A stretch of DNA of 15,001 nucleotides from Liolophura sinensis (taxonomy: Eukaryota; Mollusca; Polyplacophora; Chitonida; Chitonidae), in assembly GCF_032854445.1 (NCBI RefSeq), contig NC_088307.1, positions 26,862,046 through 26,877,046 of the forward strand, given 5' to 3'. Numbering within the stretch: the stretch's first letter is position 1; each line of letters opens with the position of its first letter. Under the pieces are notes generated by a model. That model had not been told where the DNA came from. It saw nothing but the letters and a program-made list of their open reading frames with translations, and ran no database searches. Below are positions 1-7,913 of this stretch, one piece after another. A program made the position numbers and the translations under genes.

Positions 1-1520
1 TCAACCAAAATATGTTTGATGCCATATTGAGCATCACATCCAACACACTCGGGAGCACTGCTCCCATCTAAGATGAAATTGTGTGTCAGATGAGAATGCC
101 CAATACGACACCTTGTTAAAACTACTTGGTCTCTACGAGACATTAGACAAGTATAGGCATTGTAGCCAATGACAGGATGAATGGCATGCAGTTTATTATG
201 GATCTGCAAGTCCCATTCACCCTGCCAAAGGCGACGAATATATTTAAGAATATTAGACTTCACGTCAGCATAAGGGATTTTAACCCGAGATACAGGTTTA
301 TATAGGGCAGCTTTCGCTTCCCTGTCCACAACTGTGTTTCCATGGATACCAGTGTGACTTGGTATCCAACAGAATATAATATCTTTACCTCTTTTAATTA
401 ATTTTCGGTGTTTAGTTATTATCTCAAGTATCAATGGATTTTTAAATTTATTATTCTGAATTGCCAAAAGGCATAACAGCGAGTCGCTGCATATCACTGC
501 CCTCTGGACATGCCCAGAGGAAACATATGATAAGGCCAGGAGTATAGCCCTGGCCTCTGCAGAAAAGATAGAAGATGAAGGTGGCAGACGAAGAGAAGTG
601 ACCCGCTGCTCTAAGACAGCCGCAGCCGCAACCCTGTCCCCATCCTTTGACCCGTCAGTATATATAAATTTATAGTCCATATAATCAGCCTTGATTTCAG
701 CAAAACCTTGCTGAATTATAAGAGGATTTGTATTGGATTTATTATATTTACGTAGATCAAATATTAGTTTAGTTTGTGGGAGAAGCCATGGAGGAGACTC
801 TGGAAAAGATACCGGAGCTATATCCTCCAGCTTGATGTTAGCACCCACAATATGGTCCCGTATGCGAAGACCGAACGAAGGGATCTTGTTAGGACATTTA
901 ATATATTTGTCTACATATAATGGATTGAAAACACAGTCGTAGGCAGGGTTTGTTGGATGTGCTTTAAGCTTTGTAGCATATTGAAGACTAAGTTTAATAC
1001 GTCGGTTGTATAAGGAAGGCTCGTTTGCCTCCACGTATAAACTTTCTACTGGTGAGGTTCTAAAAGCACCAAGGCTGAACCTCAAACCTTGGTGATGAAC
1101 AGGATCCAACATTTTAATATACGACTTCCTAGCGGAACCGTAAATGATGGATCCATAGTCCAATTTAGACCTCACCAGAGAACGATATAAATTAAGTAAA
1201 ACTGATCGGTCAGCACCCCAATCGGTGCTAGACACGACCTTAATTATATCGAGAGCCTTTGTACATTTAGCTTTAAGCATTTTTATATGAGGTATAAAAG
1301 ATAGCTTACTATCAAATATTATACCTAAAAATTTTGTTTCTCCAACAATTTTAACCTGTTCACCACAAAAATTAAGCTGAGGGTCAAGATGAAGTTTCCG
1401 TTTGTTACAAAAATGCATACCGACGGTTTTAGACGTTGAAAATCTAAAACCGTTTTCAGTTGCCCATTTCTCGATCTTATTGAGACAAAGCTGCAACTGA
1501 CGTTCGATATTATTCATATC
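1..1520 (-). pseudogene. LINE A ORF2 segment: RT thumb, connection, RNase H and C-terminal Cys/His motif (open to window edge)
   Basis: I translated this stretch by hand from 1517 to the window edge: 505 codons in one frame with no stop. It begins with the RT thumb (IERQLQLCLNKIEKW, then KFLGIIFD), passes a connection region with TSPVESLYVEANEP, and enters RNase H at YTDGSK (659-648). The acidic residues are Asp in TDGS, Glu in SAEARAI, Asp in CSDSL and the last Asp in GNTVVD, with the His of WIPSHTG. Near the edge, RCRIGHSHLTH and a C-x2-C..H motif (ECVGCDAQYGIKHIL) match the C-terminal finger of LINE B, so only about 40 residues should be missing. A simple search that demands a stop within the window would miss this frame. 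RNase H removes the RNA strand after first-strand synthesis. Confidence 0.9.
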
Positions 1521-1936
1521 TTAGCTCGGTAGCATATAAGGAAATCATCGACGTATAAAGAACCCTCTGTGCCAGATGTTAATGTTTTTGCTAGGCTATT
1601 TATTTTAATGCTGAACAGAGTTGGTGATAGAATACTGCCCTGGGGTACACCCATTTCCTGCTCATAAGAGTCAGAATGAGTGGACCCAACCCGTACCTTA
1701 AACTGACGATGGGATAAAAATTGGGATATAAATATAGGTAAGCGACCTTTTAGACCCATATTCGCGAGATCTTTTAAAATACCATATTTCCATGTGGTGT
1801 CGTAGGCCTTTTCAAGGTCAAAAAATATGGACACCACATGTTCATTATTGATGAAGCCATCGCGAATAAAAGTTTCGAATCGAACAAGGTGATCCATGAT
1901 AGATCTACCTTGCCGAAAACCACATTGAATATTAGA
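1514..1936 (-). pseudogene. LINE A ORF2 segment: reverse transcriptase palm
   Basis: This follows the TGA in the same frame. It carries the RT palm motifs: FFDLEKAYD (motif A, catalytic Asp, 1825-1799), GVPQGSILSPTLFSIKIN (motif B), and YVDD (motif C, two catalytic Asp, 1555-1544). The sequence from NIQCGF through motif C aligns closely with LINE B. The frame then closes at 1514-1516 because of a one-base loss: adding one A in the AA at 1521-1522 would join it to the downstream frame, which resumes with NNIERQLQ where LINE B has QTIERQLQ. So the catalytic palm is complete and only the frame is broken. Confidence 0.85.
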
Positions 1937-3407
1937 TCAAGGCTTGTTGGTTTCAAGAAACCAAACAAGTCTATCATTAATCATCCGTTCCATAGTCTTA
2001 CAGACACAGCTGGTAAGAGCTATGGGACGGTAATTATTTGGATCAGTATGATCCTTACCCGGTTTGGGAACCGGAATAATACACGCCTCCCTCCATGATG
2101 GTGGAAAATTACCAGTTATCCAAATATCATTAATCAAGTCCAGGAGAGTCTCCAGTGGCTCAGGTGGTAAATGGTTCAGAAACTTATAATATACATTATC
2201 AGGACCACAGGCAGTATCGTGGGCCTTTTTTAATGCAGTTTTAAGTTCCTCAATATTAAAAGGATGATTATAATCTTCTAAATTCTTAGAAGAAATGGGC
2301 AATTTAATTTTCTCCTTCTGGTTTTTAATATGTTGGAATTCTTTAGAGTAATTCTCAGAAGAAGATTTGTTTGAAATTGTTTCAGCAAGTTTATTTGCTA
2401 TATCGGGTGGAGAAGTTAATATATTATCTCCATCCTTTAAATGCTGAACTTTTGCTTTATTATTTTGGCCCTTAAGTTTCTGAACCATGTTCCAGACCTT
2501 ACGCATGGGTGTTTTTGACGTAATGCCTGAAACAAAGTTCCGCCAACAAGATCGTCTCTTGGACTTGAGTAATCGACGAGCCTTAGCTCGAAAAATACGA
2601 ACCTGGTTTAAGTTATTATCAGTAGGACATATATTAAAATTTCGCTCGGCCTTTTTGCGGTCGTTAATGGCTTTGCGACAGTCCTTATCATACCAGGGTT
2701 TGCTTTTGGAATGTGGATTTGTCGAGGTTTTAGGGATAGTTCTATCGGCAGCTTGTAATACAAGCTCGTTAAATTTTAATATAGGATCATTTGTTGCATT
2801 GAGAGTCTCTGGAGAGATATCAGCCTTGCAGAACATCTCAAATGCGATCCAATCTGCTTTATCGAATTTCCACCTAGCTACACGTTCTAAAGAATTAGAA
2901 GTGATATGCTCTAGGAAAATAGGAAAATGATCACTACCACAAAGATCGTCATGCACTTTCCAAGAAAAATCTGGGAGAAGTGATGGATCCGTGATAGTGA
3001 GATCGATAGCAGAATAAGTGCCATTACCCGGATGTAAATAGGTATTAGAACCATCATTGAAATAACACAGTTCTTCCTTACATAAGAAGTCTTCGACTAT
3101 CTTGCCCTTATTATTTATGTTATTACTGCCCCATAGAGGGTTATGGGAATTAAAATCTCCCATTATAATAAACGGTTTAGGCAATTGTTCTGTAAGATTA
3201 TGTAGCTGAGAAGCTGACAAAGAAGTGTTCGGAGGTATATACACCGAACATAATGTGACTGTTTTAGACAGTGAAATACGAACGGCCACAGCCTGAAGCT
3301 CTGTATGCAGAGCAACAGGGCTGTGGATAATACTGTTATTTATGAATATCGAGGAGCCGCCTGCAGCTCGCTCTTCTTCCTTTGAATAAATGCTATATAA
3401 AGAATAA
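1937..3407 (-). pseudogene. LINE A ORF2 segment: endonuclease body and start of reverse transcriptase
   Basis: This is the longest single-frame part of ORF2 before the nonsense codon. Together with the short N-terminal piece 3564-3412 (QWNCRGL and LCLQET, the metal-binding Glu) it gives a complete exonuclease/endonuclease/phosphatase fold: MGDFNSHNPLWGS (Asp and Asn of the active site), the IDLTITDP segment, and GSDHFP (catalytic Asp-His pair, about 2935-2921). A basic linker with KARRLLKSKRR follows, then the RT fingers with DPNNYRPIALTS and CKTMERMINDRLVWFLE. It ends in TGA just before the motif that LINE B continues as DIQCGFRKNRS. The first ATG in this frame (3289) is not a biological start, because the frame is a continuation across the upstream one-base shift. 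Confidence 0.85.
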
Positions 3408-3563
3408 TTTTAAGATTTACTTTATCTTTGTCAGATGTCTTCAGGTGAGTTTCCTGAAGACATAGGGCAACTGGATTTAAAGATTGAACTAGCTGTGTTA
3501 TTTCAATAAAATTTACCTTAAGGCCTCGACAATTCCATTGTATAATTTTGTCATATATCGCCA

Positions 3564-4901
3564 TTATGGAGGAAGACGTATTGGGGATTTATGTCTTGAC
3601 CGAGGACGACCCTTTTTGGGAGATCTACTAGGAGATCTCCCAGGTGCAGATGATGTATCCATCAGGTCTGCACATGAAGTTGAAGGATCGACATCCTCCA
3701 ACGATCCAAACTTATTAAAAGTTTGAATTGGGTCCCTAGTGGCCTTAGAGGGGCGCTCCAGGGGGCCACCAGGTTTATCCCTTTGATGATTTTTGTCAGA
3801 TTTATTTTTCTCACCCGTTGCTTTCTGTGAAGAAGAATCAACGGGTTTATCAGATTTAGATTTATTATCACATGATGTGTTAGATACAGAAAGTGCAGAA
3901 TAATCAGGTAAAGTATTATGTTTTTTAGATAGGTTTATATCAGTTTGTGATGAACTGGCTGTCTTATTTAAGGAATTCATGACCAGTTTCTGTGGCTGTT
4001 CTTTGCCAATGGGCCAAGTAAAAGTCGTTTGGACCCCCACAGAAACAGTGGTTTTCCTTATAACATTGGCATATGTAGATGTAGTAAGGCCATGTGTGAC
4101 AGAGACCAGACGCTTCGCTTCCTGGTATGAGATATTGTTTTTACACTTTAGGGTTATGATTTCTTTTTCTTTTTTGAAGAGAGGGCAGTCCTTGGAAGAG
4201 GCCATGTGGGCTCCGCGACAATTGAAACATTTTATTGTATTTGTGCAGTCAAATCCCTCATGTCCTGCTTCCGCACATCTAAAGCAGACCAGTGTGTTGC
4301 GGCATTGACTCCTGCCGTGACCAAAGCGCTGGCAAGAGAAACACCGGGTGGGGTTGGGTATAAATAACTCCACCCTTACACTATATGGCCCGATAAATAT
4401 AGATGACGGAAGTGCCGGTTTATTGAAAGTTAACATATATGTGTTTGTTTTAATGAGATTCCCATCTCTTTTAATTACAAAACGTTTCACTTTTATCACT
4501 CCTTGGTTTTTTAGTTCTTCAGTTATTTTTTCTTCAGTTAGTTCGAAAAGGTCTTGGTCTCTGTCACGAATTATGCCATGACAGCAGTTTAATGTATTAT
4601 GTGGAGAAACAGAAACAGGCTGCTCTCCTATATTTTGAATTTTCAGCAAATTGATATATTGTTGTTTTCTGGAAACTTCCAACAAAATGTTTCCAGATTT
4701 CATTTTTTTAACCTGTTTTAATGTCCCTGCGTAACTTTCTAATGTTTTTTTTAATACGAATGGGTTGATTTTCATTTTGCCTTCATTTTTATTGGATATA
4801 ACTAAAAATGTAGGAAAGTAATCTTTTTCTGTTTCTATTTCTAGTGGAATTTCATTTCTCCTTTTTTTACCAACGACTGTTGAAGGTTGAGGTGAGGCCA
4901 T
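3564..4901 (-). CDS. LINE A ORF1: nucleic-acid-binding protein with three zinc knuckles
   Basis: An intact 445-aa frame. I place the start at the ATG at 4901, which has A at -3 and G at +4; the frame is open upstream to 4940 but has no earlier ATG. The N-terminal half looks like the RNA-binding-fold region that precedes zinc knuckles in I and Jockey ORF1 proteins. Three knuckles follow: CFSC..H..C at residues 187-200 and CFRC..H..C at 206-219 (both C-x2-C-x4-H-x4-C), and CFNC..H..C at 225-239 (C-x2-C-x3-H-x6-C). The C-terminal third is polar and ends in a basic Arg/Ser/Lys tail. The family role is to bind element RNA, form ribonucleoprotein particles and act as a chaperone. The stop TAA shares its last A with the ORF2 ATG. 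No lesion is visible. Confidence 0.9.
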   Translation of the reverse strand: MASPQPSTVVGKKRRNEIPLEIETEKDYFPTFLVISNKNEGKMKINPFVLKKTLESYAGTLKQVKKMKSGNILLEVSRKQQYINLLKIQNIGEQPVSVSPHNTLNCCHGIIRDRDQDLFELTEEKITEELKNQGVIKVKRFVIKRDGNLIKTNTYMLTFNKPALPSSIFIGPYSVRVELFIPNPTRCFSCQRFGHGRSQCRNTLVCFRCAEAGHEGFDCTNTIKCFNCRGAHMASSKDCPLFKKEKEIITLKCKNNISYQEAKRLVSVTHGLTTSTYANVIRKTTVSVGVQTTFTWPIGKEQPQKLVMNSLNKTASSSQTDINLSKKHNTLPDYSALSVSNTSCDNKSKSDKPVDSSSQKATGEKNKSDKNHQRDKPGGPLERPSKATRDPIQTFNKFGSLEDVDPSTSCADLMDTSSAPGRSPSRSPKKGRPRSRHKSPIRLPP

Positions 4902-5510
4902 GATATATATTTTATTAATTTCACCGTACGTGCTCCCCACCCGCCACGGAGTGCCAACAAGGGCGAATCTACCTCTGCGGATGACCAGCAGAGAATAAAA
5001 ACAGGGAATCCACGCAAGGTATACTCGAACAGATTGAGTTATACCAAAAGGTTAAATTCAATCTACTCGATTGACCCATTAGCCACCGCCTTCTACACTG
5101 ACCCCGAACAAGAACACCTGGGGAAAACCCAACTTTACATCACAGTACGTGAAAGAATAACTGGATCAAGTGTAGGGCTTGACGTGACCAAGCCGATTGA
5201 TCAGACCGGGCCCATCCGACCTCCCGTCTCTCTCCAAGTAAGGGCCAAAGTGGCGTGTTAGGCGTGAGGATCTCGCAAGACCAGCACGCCCTCAGCCACC
5301 AGGATCCCGTCCTCGGAGATTACGGGTCGCAACCCACGGCAAACAGGTCGCTTCCCGGTTGCCTCTCACACAACCGAGAAGATGTGAGCCTATTATATTC
5401 ACCGGGCTCACACAGGAGAGCTCTAGGTTAGTCGACTTTTACGACAAGCTTGCCTAGAGGGCTGAGGTCCTATTCTTATCACCCCGGAAACCCCACGGGA
5501 GGGTAAGAAA
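4902..5510 (-). promoter_or_regulatory. 5' leader of LINE A, GC-rich with clustered hairpins
   Basis: About 600 bases upstream of ORF1 on the element strand contain no convincing coding frame. The stretch is clearly more GC-rich than the flank beyond 5520. Three inverted repeats follow one another: CGGTTG 5356-5361 with CAACCG 5371-5376; GTGAGCC 5384-5390 with GGCTCAC 5405-5411; and CTCTAGG 5421-5427 with CCTAGAG 5453-5459, which encloses GTCG 5431-5434 with CGAC 5442-5445. Leaders of LINEs usually carry an internal promoter and sometimes a structured RNA; which applies here is inference. The exact 5' end is uncertain. Confidence 0.6.
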
Positions 5511-6036
5511 ATAATTTCTAGCTAAACCTAAATCCAATAGACAGGCGTGTCACCCTCATTAAGACATAGTTTATTTATGCATAAATGCATCGCACTTCTA
5601 GTGTGGCAAGAGGTGGTCGAAATATCCAGCATATATTTACTTTGTCAAATGTCTTTTTGTCCTGAAAGAAGTACCACAAAAATGGTAAATAAAATAATTT
5701 ACAATTAACAAATGGCGTTTAACAGACTTTATTATGAAGTCTACATCATATCTTTTATTTCTTTTTTTTATTCTGAAATTAAAATCGTTACAGCTGTATT
5801 CATAAACATTGGGCGCGGATCCACACCGTCATCTGCATGTTCTGAAAGTCTTAGGGTGTCGCAAGTTATCAAAACGCAACTAACATGTAGGTAATAGCAT
5901 GTAAAGCTGAAATGCTTCATGAGCCACAACTGCGGGTTCAGCCTCACGCGAAAGCGCACCGAATCCCCTGTTTGTCTTGAAGTGGACGAGCAACATGTTT
6001 TCTCAGCTGACGGTGAACGGCTTGACTTGTATCGTT
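5511..6036. other. Spacer left of the Harbinger element
   Basis: AT-rich up to about 5800, with no recognisable repeat or gene. From about 5900 to 6036 the GC content rises and a short plus-strand frame (5898 onward, Met at 5919) has many codons ending in G or C. It may be the left half of an exon split by the Harbinger element; see findings. I cannot name a product for it. Confidence 0.4.
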
Positions 6037-6039
6037 TTA

Positions 6040-6051
6040 AGCTGAGATTCC
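6040..6051 (+). repeat. Left terminal inverted repeat of the Harbinger element
   Basis: AGCTGAGATTCC, preceded directly by TTA at 6037-6039. It is the exact reverse complement of 6678-6689. Confidence 0.9.
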
Positions 6052-6118
6052 ATATACGCGGTATGCGGTTTGCGGTATACGGCACGCGGTACGCGGATAC
6101 GGCATGCAGTATGCGCTT
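6052..6118 (+). repeat. Subterminal array of degenerate 7-bp units, left end
   Basis: Just inside the left terminus about eight units close to TA(T/C)(G/A)CGG follow head to tail: TATGCGG, TTTGCGG, TATACGG, CACGCGG, TACGCGG, ATACGG, CATGCAG, TATGCGC. The right end (about 6631-6677) carries five or six units of the same motif on the opposite strand. Placement next to the termini suggests binding sites for transposase or its Myb-like partner; that function is inference. Confidence 0.75.
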
Positions 6119-6188
6119 TCTCTGATTCCATTTATGCGGTAACCTATGCGTTTTCTTTCATTCATGGTGCGTTTTTATCAGAGCAAAC

Positions 6189-6450
6189 ATGTCGCATTCC
6201 TCCATTTCACGACGTGTGGCTTTAGAGCAAGATTCAGACCTTGCCATAATAGCAATGTCATATAAGTTGTTGCAACTAAAGAAGCGTAAAAAGAGAAAAC
6301 ACCGATGGTGGGTCCACAGTATTTTGCGGCAAAGAGCTCAGCAGGGGGCTTTCCGAAAACTTGGTCTCGGAATTGCAGCTGGATGGAGAAAAATTCCAAC
6401 AGTACTTTCGTCTAACCAGAGAACAATTCAAACAAGTTCCGACCACGTGT
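6189..6450 (+). pseudogene. Harbinger-like transposase N-terminal fragment, frameshifted
   Basis: The ATG at 6189 opens a frame with a Lys/Arg-rich stretch (KKRKKRKHR), then RWWVHSILRQRAQQGAF. That motif resembles the RRWWVRP..RRxQQGxF segment near the N-terminus of HARBI1-type transposases. The match breaks at the A run 6356-6359. From there the next frame continues as LVSELQLDGEKFQQYFRLTREQF, the expected following segment (a Phe-x-x-Tyr-Phe-Arg-Met/Leu-Thr block). One extra A explains the shift. After about 6450 the similarity stops, and nothing of the DDE catalytic domain is present before the right terminus. The remnant thus holds roughly the first 90 residues of a protein that is normally about 350-400 aa. 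It cannot be catalytic. Confidence 0.75.
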
Positions 6451-6630
6451 CGGGGAAACACCCCACCAGTGACGTCATTTCTTGGGATACCCTGTCCGGT
6501 TTTGAAAACGCATATCGCACCGATCGCTACATGGTGCCATTGATTTTGCCGTATACGTTTCCGCATGAAAAAACGGATCCGCGACCGTACCTATGGAATC
6601 ATTGCAACTTATTTTAACTATTTCGATTTT

Positions 6631-6677
6631 TTGCCGCCTACCGCATACCACGTACCGTATACCGCTACCGCATGTAA
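6631..6677 (-). repeat. Subterminal array of degenerate 7-bp units, right end
   Basis: Read on the minus strand, units TATACGG, TACGTGG, TATGCGG and TAGGCGG follow shorter ones next to the right terminus. This mirrors the array at 6052-6118 in inverted orientation. Confidence 0.75.
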
Positions 6678-6689
6678 GGAATCTCAGCT
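6678..6689 (-). repeat. Right terminal inverted repeat of the Harbinger element
   Basis: GGAATCTCAGCT, followed directly by TTA at 6690-6692. It is the exact reverse complement of 6040-6051. Confidence 0.9.
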
Positions 6690-6692
6690 TTA

Positions 6693-7276
6693 CTCTCACC
6701 AATACGCTCTACTCGCTCAGACATGGGGGTGAAAACATTATCTAAATTGAATAGGATATAATACAAACTATGCCTAAAGACCTCACATTCCAAAAACAAG
6801 AGCCCCTTACGATTATTCGGTAATACTAGCCAGTTGCCGACGTCACCGGCGATGAATAATGAAAAATCGATGGCAAACATTGATGAGAAATCTAGCGTTC
6901 GTGAAAAACAATAAACTGAATAATTAACCCCATCGTGACCCTTCAACCATCTACATTAATGTCGAATGACACGAACAAATCTTAATCTGTATTACACAAT
7001 ATTTCCGTGTTTTAATAGAAGTTCACAATGTCGCTGCATAGATGAGATGACTCGCCAAAATAGGGTCACACCTTAAAACATATAATCCCTTAAATATAAT
7101 ATTTTAATTTAGAAACGAATAACGAAAAGAAATATAAGTAAATAAAATAATAATAAAAATAAAGCAAATATAAATCAGTTGATAGTTTTGCAATAAATAT
7201 AGTAATAATCGTTATGAATATATTCTGATGTTGACTTCCTGGTCATTTTCTGTATCCTAGATACAAAGATGGCTGA
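6693..7276. other. AT-rich spacer, no gene seen
   Basis: There is no convincing frame, repeat or RNA. About 7080-7210 is very AT-rich. A minus-strand open frame across 6665-6946 has no recognisable motif and overlaps the Harbinger end, so I do not call it. Confidence 0.5.
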
Positions 7277-7678
7277 TTTGCAGAAGAAGCTCTTCTTGTA
7301 ATCCAAGAACGTTTCCTTAATGATGAAGCAGTATAATCGCTATTGTTCAGTAATTATTCAGGAGAGACAGATTTAGTTTCTACTGTTCTCAGCACCAGAA
7401 ACGTTTCAAATCGGATTACTTACATTAAGGATTACTTAGAATCTTATCCAAGCATATTGATGTGATGATTTTCAAAGGCATTTGCGCATGACATGGGTGA
7501 CACAAATGGCATTGATCCTGTGTCTTGGCACAAAACAAATCCCTTGGTAAAAATGTTGATCGAACAAAACAGATCTTCAAAACTTTTTGGTGTCTCAGCA
7601 AATCAGAAGGTGTACAGGTACGTGGCTGATCGATATCAGCAGCTCACTGACTTTTTCGACGTGTTTATTGTGCACTAA
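7277..7678 (+). pseudogene. Unidentified decayed coding frame
   Basis: A single plus-strand frame of about 134 codons runs from 7277 to the TAA at 7676-7678, interrupted by TAA at 7334-7336 and by two adjacent TGA codons at 7463-7468. Between the stops the composition looks protein-like: EEALLVIQERFLNDEAV, then RNVSNRITYIKDYLE, then a last 61 open codons ending RYQQLTDFFDVFIVH, with heptad-like Leu/Ile/Val spacing and balanced charge. The same frame being kept across three stops is what suggests an old gene rather than noise. I do not recognise the family. A piece of transposase or a degraded host exon are both possible. An AATAAA-like stretch (GAAATAAAAAAAG, about 7681-7693) follows closely, which would fit the 3' end of a processed copy, but A-rich sequence is common here. 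Confidence 0.35.
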
Positions 7679-7799
7679 TAGAAATAAAAAAAGGTTGTTA
7701 CACGGCCAAAAGGATTTTGCATTTCATACAAACTGTTTTCAAAACGTTTGATCTGAATTTACAAAAGTAATAATGACAGTAATCCTCCAAGAAACAGAA

Positions 7800-7913
7800 G
7801 CCTCCGTACCTCATTTGGTTAGCGCTATCGCAGCGTGATGACCCAGGAGCCTCCCACCAATGTGGTCGCTGCGAGTTCAAGTCCAGCTCATGCTGGCTTC
7901 CTCTCCGGCCGTA
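7800..7913 (+). mobile_element. Truncated tRNA-derived SINE (head plus start of body)
   Basis: The stretch begins GCCTCCGTACCTCATTTGG and contains an A-box-like TTGGTTAGCGCT (about 7815-7826) and a B-box-like GAGTTCAAGTCC (about 7872-7883), spaced as in a tRNA gene with an enlarged anticodon side. It continues into AGCTCATGCTGGCTTCCTCT and CCGGCCGTA, which I recognise from memory as the junction of a common mollusc SINE. The usual conserved body and A/T-rich tail are absent after about 7913, so it is 3'-truncated. It would have been transcribed by RNA polymerase III and mobilised by a LINE. It is not a functional tRNA. Confidence 0.7.

Larger units (their letters stand above)
1..3564 (-). pseudogene. 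LINE A ORF2: endonuclease, reverse transcriptase and RNase H, with three lesions and truncated by the window edge
   Basis: ORF2 starts at the ATG at 3564, overlapping the ORF1 stop. It would nick target DNA, prime reverse transcription there and degrade the RNA template. Order: endonuclease (about 3564-2900), linker, RT (about 2400-1400), thumb and connection, RNase H (about 680-300), and a Cys/His motif at the window edge. Three lesions are seen: a one-base loss at the T run 3408-3411 (an A run on the coding strand), an in-frame TGA at 1939-1937, and a one-base loss at about 1521-1522, also in A bases. All catalytic motifs I looked for are present. Two of the lesions are the kind that sequencing makes in homopolymers, so the gene may be less damaged than it looks. 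It is called a pseudogene because as written it cannot be translated through. Confidence 0.85.
1..5510 (-). mobile_element. LINE A: I-group non-LTR retrotransposon, 3' end outside the window
   Basis: A non-LTR retrotransposon read on the minus strand, running off the window at position 1. Visible in order are a structured leader, an ORF1 with three CCHC zinc knuckles, and an ORF2 with apurinic-like endonuclease, reverse transcriptase, RNase H and a C-terminal Cys/His motif. Endonuclease plus RT plus RNase H with a zinc-knuckle ORF1 is the layout of the I group (I, Nimb and relatives); most Jockey elements lack RNase H. There is no LTR, integrase or protease. The 5' boundary near 5510 is an estimate from where the GC-rich leader gives way to AT-rich flank. 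The 3' UTR, tail and target-site duplication are outside the window. The clade name within the I group is not settled without a tree. Confidence 0.9.
6040..6689 (+). mobile_element. Non-autonomous PIF/Harbinger DNA transposon with TTA target duplication
   Basis: The 650-bp element is bounded by perfect 12-bp inverted termini, AGCTGAGATTCC at 6040-6051 and GGAATCTCAGCT at 6678-6689. Both are flanked directly by TTA (6037-6039 and 6690-6692), the three-base target duplication typical of PIF/Harbinger. Similarity between the two ends continues inward as degenerate TA(T/C)(G/A)CGG heptads. Inside is the N-terminal part of a Harbinger-like transposase with a frameshift and no DDE catalytic region. 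It is therefore an internally deleted derivative that would need transposase, and probably the Myb-like partner, from an autonomous copy elsewhere. The boundaries are very secure; the superfamily call rests on the TTA duplication plus the transposase remnant. Confidence 0.88.

Noticed and set aside
2487-2930. 147-codon plus-strand frame
   Set aside because: It is antisense to the LINE A endonuclease and linker, which have clear catalytic motifs.
5034-5261. 75-codon plus-strand frame
   Set aside because: It lies antisense in the LINE A leader, has no motif, and is explained by GC-rich composition.
6178-6702. Several short minus-strand frames inside the Harbinger element
   Set aside because: They are antisense to the transposase remnant or run over the terminal repeats; no motifs.
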